Assembly: GCF_024730665.1 (NCBI RefSeq)
Contig: NZ_CP084737.1
Coordinates: 933,158 to 997,157 of the forward strand
Length of the DNA: 64,000 bases
Direction of reading: 5' to 3'
From: Coxiella-like endosymbiont
Lineage (GTDB): Bacteria; Pseudomonadota; Gammaproteobacteria; Coxiellales; Coxiellaceae
Part shown: positions 11,361 to 22,487 of the stretch, in pieces
How positions within the stretch are numbered: position 1 is the first letter of the stretch
How the letters are laid out: every line of letters begins with the position of its first letter
Made by a program: the position numbers and the translations under genes
Notes under the pieces: model-generated
Databases searched by the model: none
What the model was told of the DNA's origin: nothing
What the model saw: only the letters and a program-made list of their open reading frames with translations

Positions 11361-12094
11361 TGACCAATGGGCCGCCGCCTCAACCACTTTATCAGCGTAT
11401 TCTCTTAAAGATGAGTGGTGAGGCCCTTATGTGGAAAGGCCCTCACTCAATTGACCCTTATGTTTTGGATCGTATAGCTAAAGAAGTTACCCAAGTATAT
11501 CAATTAGGTGTTCAAATCGCGATCGTGATTGGAGGTGGCAATTTCTTTCGCGGGGCAGCGCTACAAAAAGCGGGCATTAATCGGATGACAGGTGATTTCA
11601 TGGGTATGTTAGCAACGTTAATGAACGCATTGGCTTTACGCGATGCTTTCGAGCGTTCCAGCTTGCCGGTTCGTATTTTATCAGCGATTCCGATGATAGG
11701 AGTCGCTGATGCTTTTCATCGTAGAAAGGCGATTCACCATTTGAAACAGGGACGAGTCGTTATCTTTGCGGCAGGGACAGGGAATCCCTTAGTCACTACT
11801 GATTCCGCGGCTAGTTTGCGAGGCATTGAAATAGGTGCTGATATAGTGTTAAAAGCTACTAACGTTGATGGCGTCTATTCTGAGGATCCTGCAAAAAATC
11901 CCACAGCAAAATTATATAAACATTTAACCTATCAAGAAGCCTTAGAAAAAGAATTGTCTGTCATGGACTTAGCAGCCTTCTGTCAATGTCGGGATCATAA
12001 TATGCCATTGCGTGTTTTTAACATCAAAAAAGTAGGAACCTTACTTCGCGTTATCCTAGATAAAGAGGAAGGCACATTAGTTGATTGTGGATGA
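11360..12094 (+). CDS. pyrH: UMP kinase
   Basis: PyrH phosphorylates UMP to UDP in pyrimidine nucleotide synthesis. The 244-residue amino-acid-kinase-fold protein is complete: LLKMSGEAL near the N-terminus (phosphate binding), [22 protein letters not shown] and the C-terminal [17 protein letters not shown]. The start overlaps the tsf stop by one base, implying translational coupling. It belongs to the conserved rpsB-tsf-pyrH-frr series. Confidence 0.96.
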   Translation: MTNGPPPQPLYQRILLKMSGEALMWKGPHSIDPYVLDRIAKEVTQVYQLGVQIAIVIGGGNFFRGAALQKAGINRMTGDFMGMLATLMNALALRDAFERSSLPVRILSAIPMIGVADAFHRRKAIHHLKQGRVVIFAAGTGNPLVTTDSAASLRGIEIGADIVLKATNVDGVYSEDPAKNPTAKLYKHLTYQEALEKELSVMDLAAFCQCRDHNMPLRVFNIKKVGTLLRVILDKEEGTLVDCG

Positions 12095-12147
12095 TGATTT
12101 TAGACACGTAGTCTTAACAAGCACTTATATGAGAGGAGGAGAAGAGT

Positions 12148-12693
12148 ATGATTAACAGTGTTATCGATGATGCAAGATTACGTATGGGAAAAAGCGTGGT
12201 GACGTTAAAAATGGAAGTATCAAAATTGCGAGTAGATCGCGCACATCCAAGTTTGCTTGAACACATCAAGGTGAATCATTACAACATCGATGTATCACTC
12301 TATCAAGTTGCAACTATTGCTGTTGAAAATCCTCATATGCTAACAGTAACCCCGTGGGAAAAAAACATAGTGGGGTCGATTGAGAAAGCCATTCGGAAAG
12401 CTGATTTAGGATTAAATCCAATGATCGTTGGTGCAGTGATCCGTATCCCGCTTCCGCCGATTACAGAAGAGCGGCGGAAGGAACTCAGTCGAATAGTCCG
12501 TGATGAAGCAGAAAAAGCTCGTGTAGCGATACGAAATATTAGGCGAGAAGCAAATAATAACTTAAAAGTATTGCTGAAAGAAAAGAAAATCAGCGAAGAT
12601 GAAGAACGTCATGCACAAAATAGTATTCAAAAGTTGACGAACATACAAATTTTGGAAGTAGACAAAATAGCGTCTCAAAAAAATCAGATTTAA
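12148..12693 (+). CDS. frr: Ribosome recycling factor
   Basis: RRF splits post-termination ribosomes together with EF-G. At 181 residues it is slightly shorter than the usual 185. Diagnostic segments are [16 protein letters not shown] and [15 protein letters not shown], and the C-terminal half is a long charged helix, as expected of the three-helix bundle. A strong AGGAGGAG ribosome site precedes ATG 12148. It sits 53 bases after pyrH and 7 bases before uppS. Confidence 0.96.
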   Translation: MINSVIDDARLRMGKSVVTLKMEVSKLRVDRAHPSLLEHIKVNHYNIDVSLYQVATIAVENPHMLTVTPWEKNIVGSIEKAIRKADLGLNPMIVGAVIRIPLPPITEERRKELSRIVRDEAEKARVAIRNIRREANNNLKVLLKEKKISEDEERHAQNSIQKLTNIQILEVDKIASQKNQI

Positions 12694-12700
12694 TGGCGAT

Positions 12701-13442
12701 ATGATGGGTAAAAATGCAACTTATTTGCCTCAACATGTGGCGATTGTAATGGACGGTAATGGCCGCTGGGCTAAGAGTCGTGGACTACCACGTGTCGCTG
12801 GCCATCGGGCAGGTGCTAAAATAGTTCGCTATGTGGTAGAGTATGCGGCAAAAAGAGGTGTGGATATCTTAACCCTTTTTGCTTTCGGCCTTGAAAATCT
12901 AGCGCGTCCGCAATCAGAAGTAAATTTTTTAATGTCTTTATTTTTGGATGCATTAGAGAGTAATACGGAAGAGCTTTATAAAAATAATGTACAATTACGC
13001 ATCATTGGTGATCATCGGGATTTTGATGAAAAATTGATATCGCAGATTTATTCTTCTCAGGAACTCACGAGAAATAATTCAGGTTTAAAACTTATTATTG
13101 CTCTTAACTATAGCGGTCGTTGGGATATTGTAGAAGCTGCACGTCGAATAGGAAAAAAATAGAAAGCCAGGAAATTAACCCTGACTCTGTAACGACTGAC
13201 TTATTTCATCGACAATTATCTCTAAGCGATCTGCCTGATCCTGATTTATTAATTCGTACTAGTGGTGAACAACGGTTGAGTAATTTCATGTTGTGGCAGT
13301 TCGCTTACACAGAAATTTTTTTAGCCCAACCCATTGGCCCGATTTTAATCGTGCAATATTTGACGAAGCTCTAGCGTTTTATAGGACCCGCCAGCGCCGT
13401 TTTGGTTTGACACCGGAACAGGTTAAAAAACAACATGCTTAA
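12701..13442 (+). CDS. uppS: Undecaprenyl diphosphate synthase, two frame slips
   Basis: UppS extends farnesyl diphosphate to the C55 carrier used for peptidoglycan and O-antigen. The P-loop-like VAIVMDGNGRWAKSRGLPR with catalytic Asp is intact. The frame breaks at seven A (13153-13159) and again at seven T (13316-13322); adding one base at each restores PDLLIRTSGEQRLSNF and the final segment WPDFNRAIFDEALAFYR, 247 residues in all. The gene is essential and no copy is visible here, so real loss would be surprising. Its 3' end overlaps the cdsA start by 8 bases. Confidence 0.9.
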
Positions 13443-14265
13443 ACATCGGTTTCTGACCACGTTGGTATTAATTCCTATTGTTCTGTTAGCCGTTGGATTT
13501 TTACCGATGCCGTGGTTTTCGGTCTTGGTAGGTGTAGTGATCGCCTGGGCAGCATGGGAATGGGCTGCATTGTCAGGTATAATAAGTCATTATGGTCGTG
13601 GGCTATATGTTCTTTTAATCGCTGCAGCACTTTGGGCTGCTTATTATTTGTCGGTTTTTTGGATATTAATAGCTTCGTTGGTAGTTTGGATATGGATTGC
13701 GGTCGCTATTTTCTGCTATACGTTTGGGTTTGCTCCATTGGGTTTTCAATATTCAATAATTAAAATCATATCGGGATTTTTTACATTGATACCTTGTTGG
13801 TTAGCAATTACTGCTTTGCGTGAAGATATTGGCGGTCCTAGGTGGCTATTATTTGGTTTTGTGGTGGTTTGGGCGGTGGATACTGGAGCTTATATTGCTG
13901 GCCAGTGGTGGGGGAAACATACCTTAATTACCCGTGTTAGTCCTAAAAAGACCTGGGAGGGATTGTGGGGCGGCATTATTTCTGCATTACTCATGGCCGC
14001 TGTGATAGGTTTTATATTTCGGCTTCCTTTTGATCGCATCTTCCTTTTCTGTCTGTTAACCCTAATTACTGTAGTTTTTGCTATTGTTGGTGATCTTTTT
14101 GAAAGTATGCTCAAACGTCAAGCTGGTGTTAAAGATTCTGGACAATTGTTACCTGGTCATGGTGGCATTCTCGATCGCATTGACAGCGTTGTTGCAGCAC
14201 TGCCAGTTTTTGTTCTATGCTCTTTACTGATGACTTACTATTACCCATCGGTAAACACTACCTAG
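13435..14265 (+). CDS. cdsA: Phosphatidate cytidylyltransferase
   Basis: CdsA makes CDP-diacylglycerol, the precursor of all bacterial phospholipids, in the inner membrane. The 276-residue protein has about eight hydrophobic segments and the family signature near the C-terminus (KRQAGVKDSG followed by LPGHGGILDRIDS). SPKKTWEGLWGG is also typical. ATG 13435 lies inside the end of uppS. In many relatives dxr and rseP come next; here the strand switches to the mevalonate genes. Confidence 0.95.
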   Translation: MLKHRFLTTLVLIPIVLLAVGFLPMPWFSVLVGVVIAWAAWEWAALSGIISHYGRGLYVLLIAAALWAAYYLSVFWILIASLVVWIWIAVAIFCYTFGFAPLGFQYSIIKIISGFFTLIPCWLAITALREDIGGPRWLLFGFVVVWAVDTGAYIAGQWWGKHTLITRVSPKKTWEGLWGGIISALLMAAVIGFIFRLPFDRIFLFCLLTLITVVFAIVGDLFESMLKRQAGVKDSGQLLPGHGGILDRIDSVVAALPVFVLCSLLMTYYYPSVNTT

Positions 14266-14292
14266 TTTATTGAGGTTACCTCCATGAAAGCG

Positions 14293-14324
14293 GAAAACTA
14301 GAAAATAGTACACTGTTAGTTTTC
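14293..14324. terminator. Possible two-way terminator between cdsA and idi
   Basis: Convergent cdsA and idi are separated by about 180 bases containing an eight-base inverted repeat, GAAAACTA and TAGTTTTC, with a 16-base loop. The A/T-rich arms could serve either strand, but the stem is weak. Confidence 0.3.
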
Positions 14325-14446
14325 TCTTGGATCCTATCCTTTTCTAGAGATAGGCAGGCTTTAATTGAACCACTTTTTGGTAATAGCAATTCTGCCGAGT
14401 GATTATTGCAGACAGAGTTTCATAAATTTATCTTCACTCTCATTAT

Positions 14447-14992
14447 TCATAAAACACTTTCTAGGTTTTTTAAAGCAATCTTCAAAGCAAGATCTAGCCA
14501 AGGTGTAAAAATTTCTGGATGTCGTTTAAGTTCTCTTTCTAAGTCAGCAATATTAATCCAACGAATAGTATTAATTTCTTTTTTATTAAAATAAATAGTT
14601 GTATCCGTTGCAAATCCTACTAGGATATGATCATATTCATTTTCAATTAAATGGCCAACTTGTGCCGTATATCGAAATTTCCCTACTTCTTTTAAAGGAA
14701 TTTTTAGTCCCATTTCCTCATATAATCGTCTTTCACCAGCAGCAACAATTTCTTCCCCTGGCCGAGGGTGACTGCAACAAGTATTACTCCATAAATCACC
14801 GCTATGATATTTCTTCGGATGGCGTTTCTGTAATAACAGATGCCGCTCATCATTCTTTTGTAAAAAAATAAAAATAGAAAAAGCACGATGTAATTTACCT
14901 TCACGATGGGCTTTTATTTTATCTTCAGTTCCAATAATACGATTATTTTCGTCGATTAATATTACTTGCTGTTTATTCTGTTCATTTATCAT
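14447..14992 (-). CDS. idi: Isopentenyl-diphosphate isomerase, type I
   Basis: Idi interconverts IPP and DMAPP, the last step before prenyl chain building. It is a Nudix-fold, metal-dependent type I enzyme: SNTCCSHPRPGEE carries the catalytic Cys and a metal-binding His, and RRLYEEMGL is the Nudix-like helix. I prefer the internal start MINEQNKQQV at 14992 to the first possible Met at 15025, because it leaves an 11-base overlap with mvaD and matches the family N-terminus; this gives 181 residues. It is intact and last in the operon. Confidence 0.93.
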   Translation of the reverse strand: MINEQNKQQVILIDENNRIIGTEDKIKAHREGKLHRAFSIFIFLQKNDERHLLLQKRHPKKYHSGDLWSNTCCSHPRPGEEIVAAGERRLYEEMGLKIPLKEVGKFRYTAQVGHLIENEYDHILVGFATDTTIYFNKKEINTIRWINIADLERELKRHPEIFTPWLDLALKIALKNLESVL

Positions 14993-15992
14993 GACTATTC
15001 TCAAAGGGGTAAATAATTTCAACATAGGGAAAATGTTGTTTTACTTTCTCTGCTTCTGGTTTTAAAAATAATAGCTTAATATTTGGTCCCGCATCCTGTG
15101 TAAAATAAAGAACTAAACCGTTTTCTCGAAGTTCCCATACCTTTTTTACCCATGCAATCGTTTCAGGTGAAGAATATAAAAGCGGTGGCCATGCGGCAAG
15201 CATGGTGGCGTGCATGGCTAAAGCGTTCGATTCAGCCGTTTGTCCCAGCAAATTAAAATCTTTTTCTACGATTGCTTTTTTCAAAAGCGAGAGATCATAA
15301 TTGGATTTTTCAGACCACGCTGAATAAAGAGCAGACGTAGTGACTGTGCGTTTCATCCCTTCTCGTGAGCTGACAGCCTTTTGTTGCTTCGTGATAATAC
15401 AAAGTCCAATGCTAAGTTCAGGCCAGATTGCTTTAATAGGTTTCGCATAGCTATCCATTCCATCAGGATTGTTACCGCGTAGCCATTCCACAAATCCATC
15501 AAAAATTGAACGACAAGCGCTCCCACTGCCTAAACGAGCCAAAATAGAGAGGGATTTTCCATCCAATTGCCAGCCAAAAAAATCATCGAAAGCTTTTATG
15601 ATAGCCGCATAAGCAGAAGCAGAAGAAGCAAGACCAGCAGCGAGTGGAATATTAAAATCTAATTCTAATCGATAAGCTTTAGGGACAAGAAAATGAAATT
15701 CATCCAAAAAAGACAGCAGACGTTTAGCAGGTGCAACTTCCGAATCTAGTGATTGATGATTAACGATTAATTCATGTTGCTGGTTTGAGGATAGTGAAAT
15801 TTTTGCCAAAGCTCCTTTATTATTCAACGAAACGGACAAACTTGAGGTGATAGGCAAGTTAAGCTCTATGTTCCGTTTACCCCAATATTTACATAAAGCA
15901 ATATTTGAGGGTGCAAACGCGCGTCCGAAAGACTGAACGGGAGTTTTCGATCGGTGGGCAAGCAATTTCAGAAAAATTTCTTCACATCCCAT
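14982..15992 (-). CDS. mvaD: Diphosphomevalonate decarboxylase
   Basis: MvaD uses ATP to convert mevalonate 5-diphosphate to IPP. The 336-residue GHMP-family protein is intact. APSNIALCKYWGKRN near residue 27 is the family's N-terminal signature, LAAGLASSASAYAA the phosphate-binding loop, RLGSGSACRS the downstream motif, and FTQDAGPNIKLL holds the conserved C-terminal Asp. ATG overlaps the end of the upstream kinase by 11 bases, so these genes are translationally coupled. Confidence 0.94.
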   Translation of the reverse strand: MGCEEIFLKLLAHRSKTPVQSFGRAFAPSNIALCKYWGKRNIELNLPITSSLSVSLNNKGALAKISLSSNQQHELIVNHQSLDSEVAPAKRLLSFLDEFHFLVPKAYRLELDFNIPLAAGLASSASAYAAIIKAFDDFFGWQLDGKSLSILARLGSGSACRSIFDGFVEWLRGNNPDGMDSYAKPIKAIWPELSIGLCIITKQQKAVSSREGMKRTVTTSALYSAWSEKSNYDLSLLKKAIVEKDFNLLGQTAESNALAMHATMLAAWPPLLYSSPETIAWVKKVWELRENGLVLYFTQDAGPNIKLLFLKPEAEKVKQHFPYVEIIYPFENSHDK

Positions 15993-16931
15993 TAATATTG
16001 ATATTTACGCCCCTTGGCGTGATAGTCAGTGGAATTTGTTTTACGCCGAGATTTCTCTCGTTATTATTTTGCGGAAATGCATTCGATGAGAGAATTCCTA
16101 CACCAATTACACAATCACCTAAACCAGAGCCGGATATTTTAGCACCAAAAATAGAAGGTTTTGCAAGCAATTGATTAATCAGTGTATCCAAAATTTTATT
16201 ACTTACTTCTAAAGTGATCATTAATTTTTGGCCTTCGTTTAATAAACGTCCCAATTCTTGCCAATCACCAGTATTGATGATACTAATCGCGTTTAATGCT
16301 AATTTGTCCATTTTTTCATTTATATTTCGATAAAAAATGGGTTGCTGTTGACGTCGTTTATTCACAATATCAATAGCCTGCCCTGTCTTTAGTTTTGTAC
16401 CGGAATAGACAACCACTATAGGTGGTCTTCTTTTAAGGGATAAAATGTGCAACGGGTGATTGCGAAAAGCAATCACCCCACCATAAATACTGGCCGCACA
16501 ATCAGCACCTGATCCTTGATTTTGCACAGCTTTGATAACGCTCATTGCTTCTTGCCATAAATTTTTTTTGTCAGTGGTATTTTCAGCCAAGCACTCATTC
16601 CAGCTAACAGTGCTATCGTGACAGCGGCAGAGCTTCCTAGGCCAATGGCGCTTGGTAAATCCGATTCAATCATCACGTCGCAACCAGTCGGTAGCTTTTT
16701 TGAAGCTAAAGCCGTTAAGACAAATTCGAAAGGGGGCAAGGATTGTAACTGACGGCGGTCGGCTGTCAGTTCTCCTAACGAGGAATAAATATGGATGGTG
16801 TTGTCGTTACGGGGTGTTAGAGATACTAAAATAAATTTATCAATAGCTGCTACAATAGCTGTTTTTCCATGAAGCACAGCATATTCACCAAGCAACATTA
16901 AACTTCCCGGCGCTTTTGCTCTATACAACAT
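15982..16931 (-). CDS. mvaK2: GHMP kinase, probable phosphomevalonate kinase, one frame slip
   Basis: The N-terminal part has KAPGSLMLLGEYAVLHG and the ATP loop AIGLGSSAAVTIALLAG; the C-terminal part has QGSGADCAASIYGGV and the GHMP motif FGAKISGSGLGDCVIGV. The frame breaks at a run of eight T (plus strand, 16562-16569), and adding one base restores 316 residues. Since neighbours supply mevalonate kinase and the decarboxylase, phosphomevalonate kinase is the missing role; this is inference, because GHMP kinases cannot be told apart reliably by eye. It overlaps both neighbours by 11 bases. Confidence 0.82.
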
Positions 16932-17939
16932 GAGTGCCCTGATTGTCGGTTTGAACGGGAATCAGCGAGTAACCGTATCGTTGAGGCAAATCAACCAGGG
17001 GCTTATCAGCTGCTACTAATACTGCTCCCCCATTGTCACCGCGTATGCTACCTGCACCGCAGATTTTTGCGGCGCCGCCAAGTTTCTCTACATCCACAAT
17101 AAAATTATTTATTTTATCAGGGACAACACCAATAGTTCTTAATAGATGGTGATTTTGACGGATACAGTTTTTTATTTCTTCTCGGTCTTCATTTTGTAAA
17201 GCTTGATCAAACGCATTCGTAACAGCAGAAAAATCGTTGCCGATGGAACTTTTTTTAAAAAAGAAGAAACCTGTGAAACACATTCACCGCTGCTACTTTT
17301 TGGTTGACCCGTTTGTACTAATTGTATAGGCAAATCTGGAAGAGTTCGCTTTTCGAAGTCGCCTTTTTCGTAGCGCAAGCAACCACCGTGATAAACGGTA
17401 TGCACGTCGAGACCGCTCGAATAACCATGTTGTAAATTTTCCGACTCGATGCCTAGCGTTAAATAATCCTCTAAATTTAAATCAATGTTAAGAAATTGGG
17501 TAAGGGCGTAAATCAAACTAACAACACTCGCAGCCGAAGATCCCATGCCGCATCCCATAGGGATGTTAGAATTCGTGACAATATCGATCCCCGTTGGTAA
17601 TTCGCTTTTTAAGCGATCAAGAACGTTAATAAAAGTAAAAAGTGATAATTCAAACGGTTTTTTTAATACCTTGCGAATACTTAGACGGCCAGCACGGTAT
17701 TTGTGGTATTGATTTTTGAGTTTTTTTTGTAATTTTTGAAGTGTTTGCAAGGTAATTTGTCGACGAAAATCAATCCCCATAAAATGAAAAGAAAAGTGCA
17801 AGGGAAAGGTCCATCGTACGATGACTTCCATATAACAATTGATAGCAACCGCCAATGCTGGGTACCCATAAAGTACTGCATGTTCACCGGAAAGAATTAA
17901 TTTGGCGGGTGTTCTTATTTTTAAAAAGTCTTTTTTCAT
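16921..17939 (-). CDS. mvaK1: Mevalonate kinase, one frame slip
   Basis: This kinase phosphorylates mevalonate with ATP. It has the mevalonate-kinase signature LSGEHAVLYGYPALAVA near residue 15, the phosphate loop IPMGCGMGSSAASVV, SENLQHGYSSGLDVHT with the conserved Asp, and KICGAGSIRGDNGGAVLV at the C-terminus. The break lies in the T7A6 tract at 17250-17262 (plus strand); one added base gives 339 residues. It begins 42 bases after the HMG-CoA reductase stop and overlaps the next kinase by 11 bases. Confidence 0.88.
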
Positions 17940-17981
17940 TTTTTATCCAACCGTCGTCAGTCGGTAGGTAGAGCAATGATG

Positions 17982-19077
17982 TTATATTAAGATACTTATC
18001 AAATTGTGAGATGATGCGGGATTTAGATCTGGCGTGGTTTTTGTGCGTTCAAATTTTTCATGCGCGCGCATCAATTCTCCGCGGTTTGTCTGGGCGGCCA
18101 ATAATGATAATTCGCCACACCATACTGTCGCAGCAACAATAATTGCTAGTCTTCGTGCATTTTGACCGATTTCAGGATTATCCAGACAACCTAATAATTG
18201 CAGGTGTTGTTTCACGAAATCATAGTGCTTTCCATTGCCGACAGTGCCGACGATGATATTGGGCAGGGTGACAGAAAAATAAAGATCGCCATTGTTGCAA
18301 AGCTCTGCGTGAGTAAATCCTTGAGAGCCCTCGACGATATTGGCAACATCTTGCCCTGTCGCAAGATAAATCGCATACAGTAAATTAGCGAAGTGAGCAT
18401 TCGCGGTACGTAAACTCCCAGAAATAATCGATCCTATGAGATTTTTTTGATATGAAGATTAACAATCGCTTCAGGAGTCGTTTTTAATCGTTCTTGGCAA
18501 ATTTCGCAAGGAATCATCATATCGGCAATGACATATTTCCCACGGCCGAGTATCCCGTTAATAGCGGAATTTTTTTATCGACGCAAATATTTCCAGAGAT
18601 AGAAACATATTTCAATTGAGAATACTTATTGAGCATCCAGTTGACAACAGCGTCAGCTGCTTTGGTGAGCATATTATGCCCAGAAGCATCGCCGGTAGTT
18701 GCTTCAAGTCTCAGAAATAGTAGATTACCGACTACTTGCATGTGCCAGCCTATATTTCGGCAAAAGCGGCTGGTGTTTGAGATAGCTTCAGCAACAGCTT
18801 CGTTGCCATTGAAATCATCTAAAACTGTTTTTATCGCAGCTGCATCTGATCCTTCGAGAAGAATGGAGCGAGTCATTCGATCGTCAAGAATTAGACAATG
18901 AAGTCCCTGGCAACATCGAGTCACACTCGCGCCACGACTGGTCGATGGCCACATAGGAGTTTCAAATGTTGCTAGTGGGACTTCGACTTCAGTGTTTACT
19001 TCGGGACCTATAATCTTAATCGGTCCGATAGTTTTTACGGGTATAGGTATGGTTCGCATGTCACGCATGATACACAA
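17982..19077 (-). CDS. mvaA: HMG-CoA reductase, two frame slips
   Basis: The enzyme reduces HMG-CoA to mevalonate, committing carbon to isoprenoids. Visible parts, in order: VPLATFETPMWPSTSRGA (catalytic Glu region), TGDASGHNMLTKAADA (cofactor/substrate motif), the lysine motif CVDKKNSAING (only after correction), GTVGNGK, and the C-terminal LMRAHEKFER with catalytic His. Breaks are two seven-T runs (plus strand, 18570-18576 and 18442-18448), each repaired by one added base, giving 365 residues. The start could instead be a Met 3 or 6 codons later. It is first in the mevalonate operon; no HMG-CoA synthase is present. Confidence 0.88.
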
Positions 19078-19926
19078 ACAGGAAAAACAATACTACTCAC
19101 AGATTCATAGTGTGTCCGTTAGTCTAATCTCGCTATTCTCCCAAAACTAGCATAGGTGGCGGTGAGTGTGTACGGCGTGTTAATTATTAACGATATGAAT
19201 TTCGTTGCAGAGGAGAGTTTTTCGATAATGATCGACATAATATCTGGAGGAAGATGGATAGGAAGGATAGATAGTAGGTTTAGCATTGGAGTTTGGTTTA
19301 AAAAGTGTTTAAAGTTGTTTGAAATTCAGTAGCGCTGCCAGAATCCACCAGTCTGATTAGAGTTTATAATAAGTCTCTCTCTACTGTGGGGTCCCAGACC
19401 GCATCTACTGCAATCAGCCCTGTGCACATCAATTATTTTGAATCAGGCCTCTAAATCTTTCCTATATGGCTCGACTGCTTTCATATCTATCTTCGGGTGA
19501 TTTAGCTAACAAAGTTTGGACTATATTAGTTTAAAAACGAATGGGCTTTGGGATTAAGTTTGATTAAATCAATGCATTTTTATAATGCGTCTGCATCAAT
19601 TTCAAAGGGATTATATTAATAAGGCTATACAACTATAAATTCCTCATTAAGATTCATTCTTCTCTAGCAGAATGTCTTTTGCCCCGAGTGGTTTTTCCTG
19701 ATAGAGAAGAAACAAGTTAATTATAGTGTCGAATTCGATGGAGCAAAATCCGAAACCGGATATACGAATGCTTCGAAATAGGCAGATTATGGATTATAAA
19801 GTATGGATAATCATAAATCGAGGGGTTATAATGCCTTCTGTTTTTTTATCTCGGTGCGAAAGGATTTGCAGGTCTAAGGCTAGGGAATATGGCGGAATAA
19901 TCGAAAAAAAGTGTAGTCCTGATACT
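19078..19926. other. Non-coding divergent spacer
   Basis: About 850 bases between the HMG-CoA reductase operon and bamA. The bamA frame is open back to 19726, but that stretch is not family-like and precedes a good signal peptide, so I treat it as non-coding. Promoters for both directions should lie here; none stood out enough to place. Confidence 0.5.
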
Positions 19927-22331
19927 ATGATATTTCGTAAACGTTTTTTCTTTATAATCGCATTACTTACTTTTTGTATTCCCTTTGGCATAGCAGCCGA
20001 TGACTTCGTGATTCGCTTCATTCAGATTCGAGGCTTGCAAGGAATGTCGCCAGAGACGGTTCTCAGTTATCTTCCCATCCATAAAGGCCAAGAATATACA
20101 TCAAAAAAAGGACGACACATCCTTCAAGAGTTGTATGGGACGGGATTTTTTGATGATGTTCGATTAAGTCGTCGAGGAGATGCTTTGATTATTGTGTTGA
20201 AAGAACGTCCTCTAATAAGTTTGATTCGCATTAGTGGAAACAAAACTATTGAATCTAGAAAATTAAGTCTCATTTTGAATACACTCAATATTGCGGAAGG
20301 GCAGCCTTTAAATCCTAATGCCCTAAATAGAATTGAACAGGGATTGCAGCAACAATATAATGCGATGGGTTATCATGCGGCTAATGTTTCTACAAAAGTG
20401 GTTGAAAAAGGTCAAAACCGTGTGGGGCTTTACATTAATGTGGATGAAGGTAGTATTGCCATAGTTCGTTCAATCCAGTTTATAGGTAACTGCGCTTTCA
20501 GTAGCAGCACTTTGCATCACCAATTTCAATTAACAACGCCTGGATTATTTACCTGGATTTCTCATGCGGATCGTTACTCTCAACTTAAACTGGAAGATGA
20601 TTTACAGAATTTAACTAATTTTTATTTAAATAGTGGTTACTTGCGTTTTCGCATTGTTTCTCAGCAAGTGAAATGGTCAGTGGATAAAAGAAGCGTTCAT
20701 ATTATCATTCATGTTGATGAAGGACCTATTTACCGGATCGGTGGTTGTTTTATTAGTGGAGACACTTTCGGTTTTAAAGAGCAACTTTATAAATTAATCG
20801 CTTTAAAATCGGGGAATATATTTTCTCGTCAGAGGATTATTGATACTAAAGTAGCTATTGGTAATTTTCTTGCGAATCGTGGATATGCTTTTGCGAAAGT
20901 GACTATTATCCCAACTATTGATGACCAACAAAATATAGTTCATTTAAATTTTAATGTGATTCCTGGTTGGCGTGTTTATGTACGGCGCATTAATTTCTTT
21001 GGAAATCAGCATACTGACCAAGAAGTATTGCGACGAGAAATGCGTCAATATGAAGGTAGCATTTATTCATTATCAAATATTGAAGAATCAAGGCGTCGAT
21101 TGGAATTATTAGCTTATTTATCAGACGTTAAATATACTGCGCAACCGATACCAGGCTTATCCAATCAAGTAGATTTAAATTATCAGGTAAAAGAAGTCAA
21201 TGCTGGTCGTGCCAGTGTCCAGGGTGGATATTCGAATGTTTATGGGTTTTTATATGGGGCGAGTATTGCTGAGGCTAATTTTATGGGAACAGGTCAATAT
21301 GTTTCTATTGGTTTACAAAATAACCAATATCAACAATATTATTCCATTTCTTACAATAATCCCTACTACACAACTTATGGTTTGCAGCGCGGTTTTTCTG
21401 TCTATTATTCACGTGTCAAACCAAATAGTAAGTTTAATCTAGCTTCTTATTTAGAAGACGGTTATGGGACAGATATGACTTATGCTTACTCTATTTCGGA
21501 ATGTAATACTATTGGTTTTGGTTATGGATTTGAGCATATTTCCATTAGCCAGGTAGATACCGCTATTGCGGCGCCAAGTGTATTATCGTTTCTGGGAACA
21601 ACTAACGGTGTCCAAAATACCAATGGCGATTACAATCAGATTAAATTAACTGGCGGATGGACTTACAACGGTCTTGATCACGCTATTTTCCCAACAAAAG
21701 GACTTTACGCAGGAGCTGGCTTGGAAGTAGGTATTCCTATTTTTAAATCTGGTTTGAGTTATTATTTGGCGACATATGTGGTGAAATATTACCAGCCCAT
21801 TAGTAGTTACGATGGGTTTATTCTAAATTTATTAACCACTTTAGGTTATGGAGATGGGTTTGGACACGACCGCTTGCCATTCTTTAAAAACTTTTATGCG
21901 GGTGGTATTGGATCAGTTCCCGCTTTTGCTATAAGTTCATTGGGCCCTAAAAATCGCTATAATAGTTTTGGCGCTTTGGGGGTAACCTGGAAACTGTTTT
22001 TGGTGCCCACTTAATTTTTCCTAAATTTATTAGTGAAAAGGTGCGTACTGCATTAATATTTGATGTTGGTAATGTATTTCAAGTGCCTCGTTTTCCGGGA
22101 GATATTGCTCTTCCTGCTCGCGGTGGTTCTTCAGATCCAGAAGCCAACTCACGGCCTCAAATCATTCAAGATGATACCTTTTCTTTGAAAAACCTTCGTC
22201 CATCAATAGGTCTTGCAGTTGAATGGTATACACCGCTGGCACCGATTGATTTCACATTGGCATTCCCATTGAACCGTCAATCTGGCGATAACTTGCAGGC
22301 ATTTCAATTTTCTTTTGGCGTGAGTTTATGA
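19927..22331 (+). CDS. bamA: Outer-membrane protein assembly factor BamA, one frame slip
   Basis: BamA inserts beta-barrel proteins into the outer membrane. I choose ATG 19927 because it begins a signal peptide (MIFRKRFFFIIALLTFC, cleavage near GIAA/DD). Five POTRA repeats occupy roughly residues 20-420, e.g. LISLIRISGNKTIE and RINFFGNQHTDQEVLRR; the barrel follows, with VQGGYSNVYGFLYG. The frame breaks at five G (21978-21982); one added G restores GALGGNLETVFGAHL and 801 residues. The last residues are FSFGVSL, ending in Leu rather than the common aromatic residue. Confidence 0.92.
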
Positions 22332-22487
22332 TAGTTTTCATGATTGTGAGCTTAACTTCGGGAGATAGGCTACGGGGAAGATAGAATGCTTAGAAAGCCA
22401 GGAAAGTAAAAATAGAGGATTTAGATTCTCTTGGTTTCATTCAAGACCTTGAACTATAATATGTATTAATTTTTTAAGGAGAAGCTT

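Noticed and set aside
19726..19926. 67-codon N-terminal extension of bamA
   Set aside because: A clear signal peptide starts at 19927, and the upstream part does not resemble BamA.
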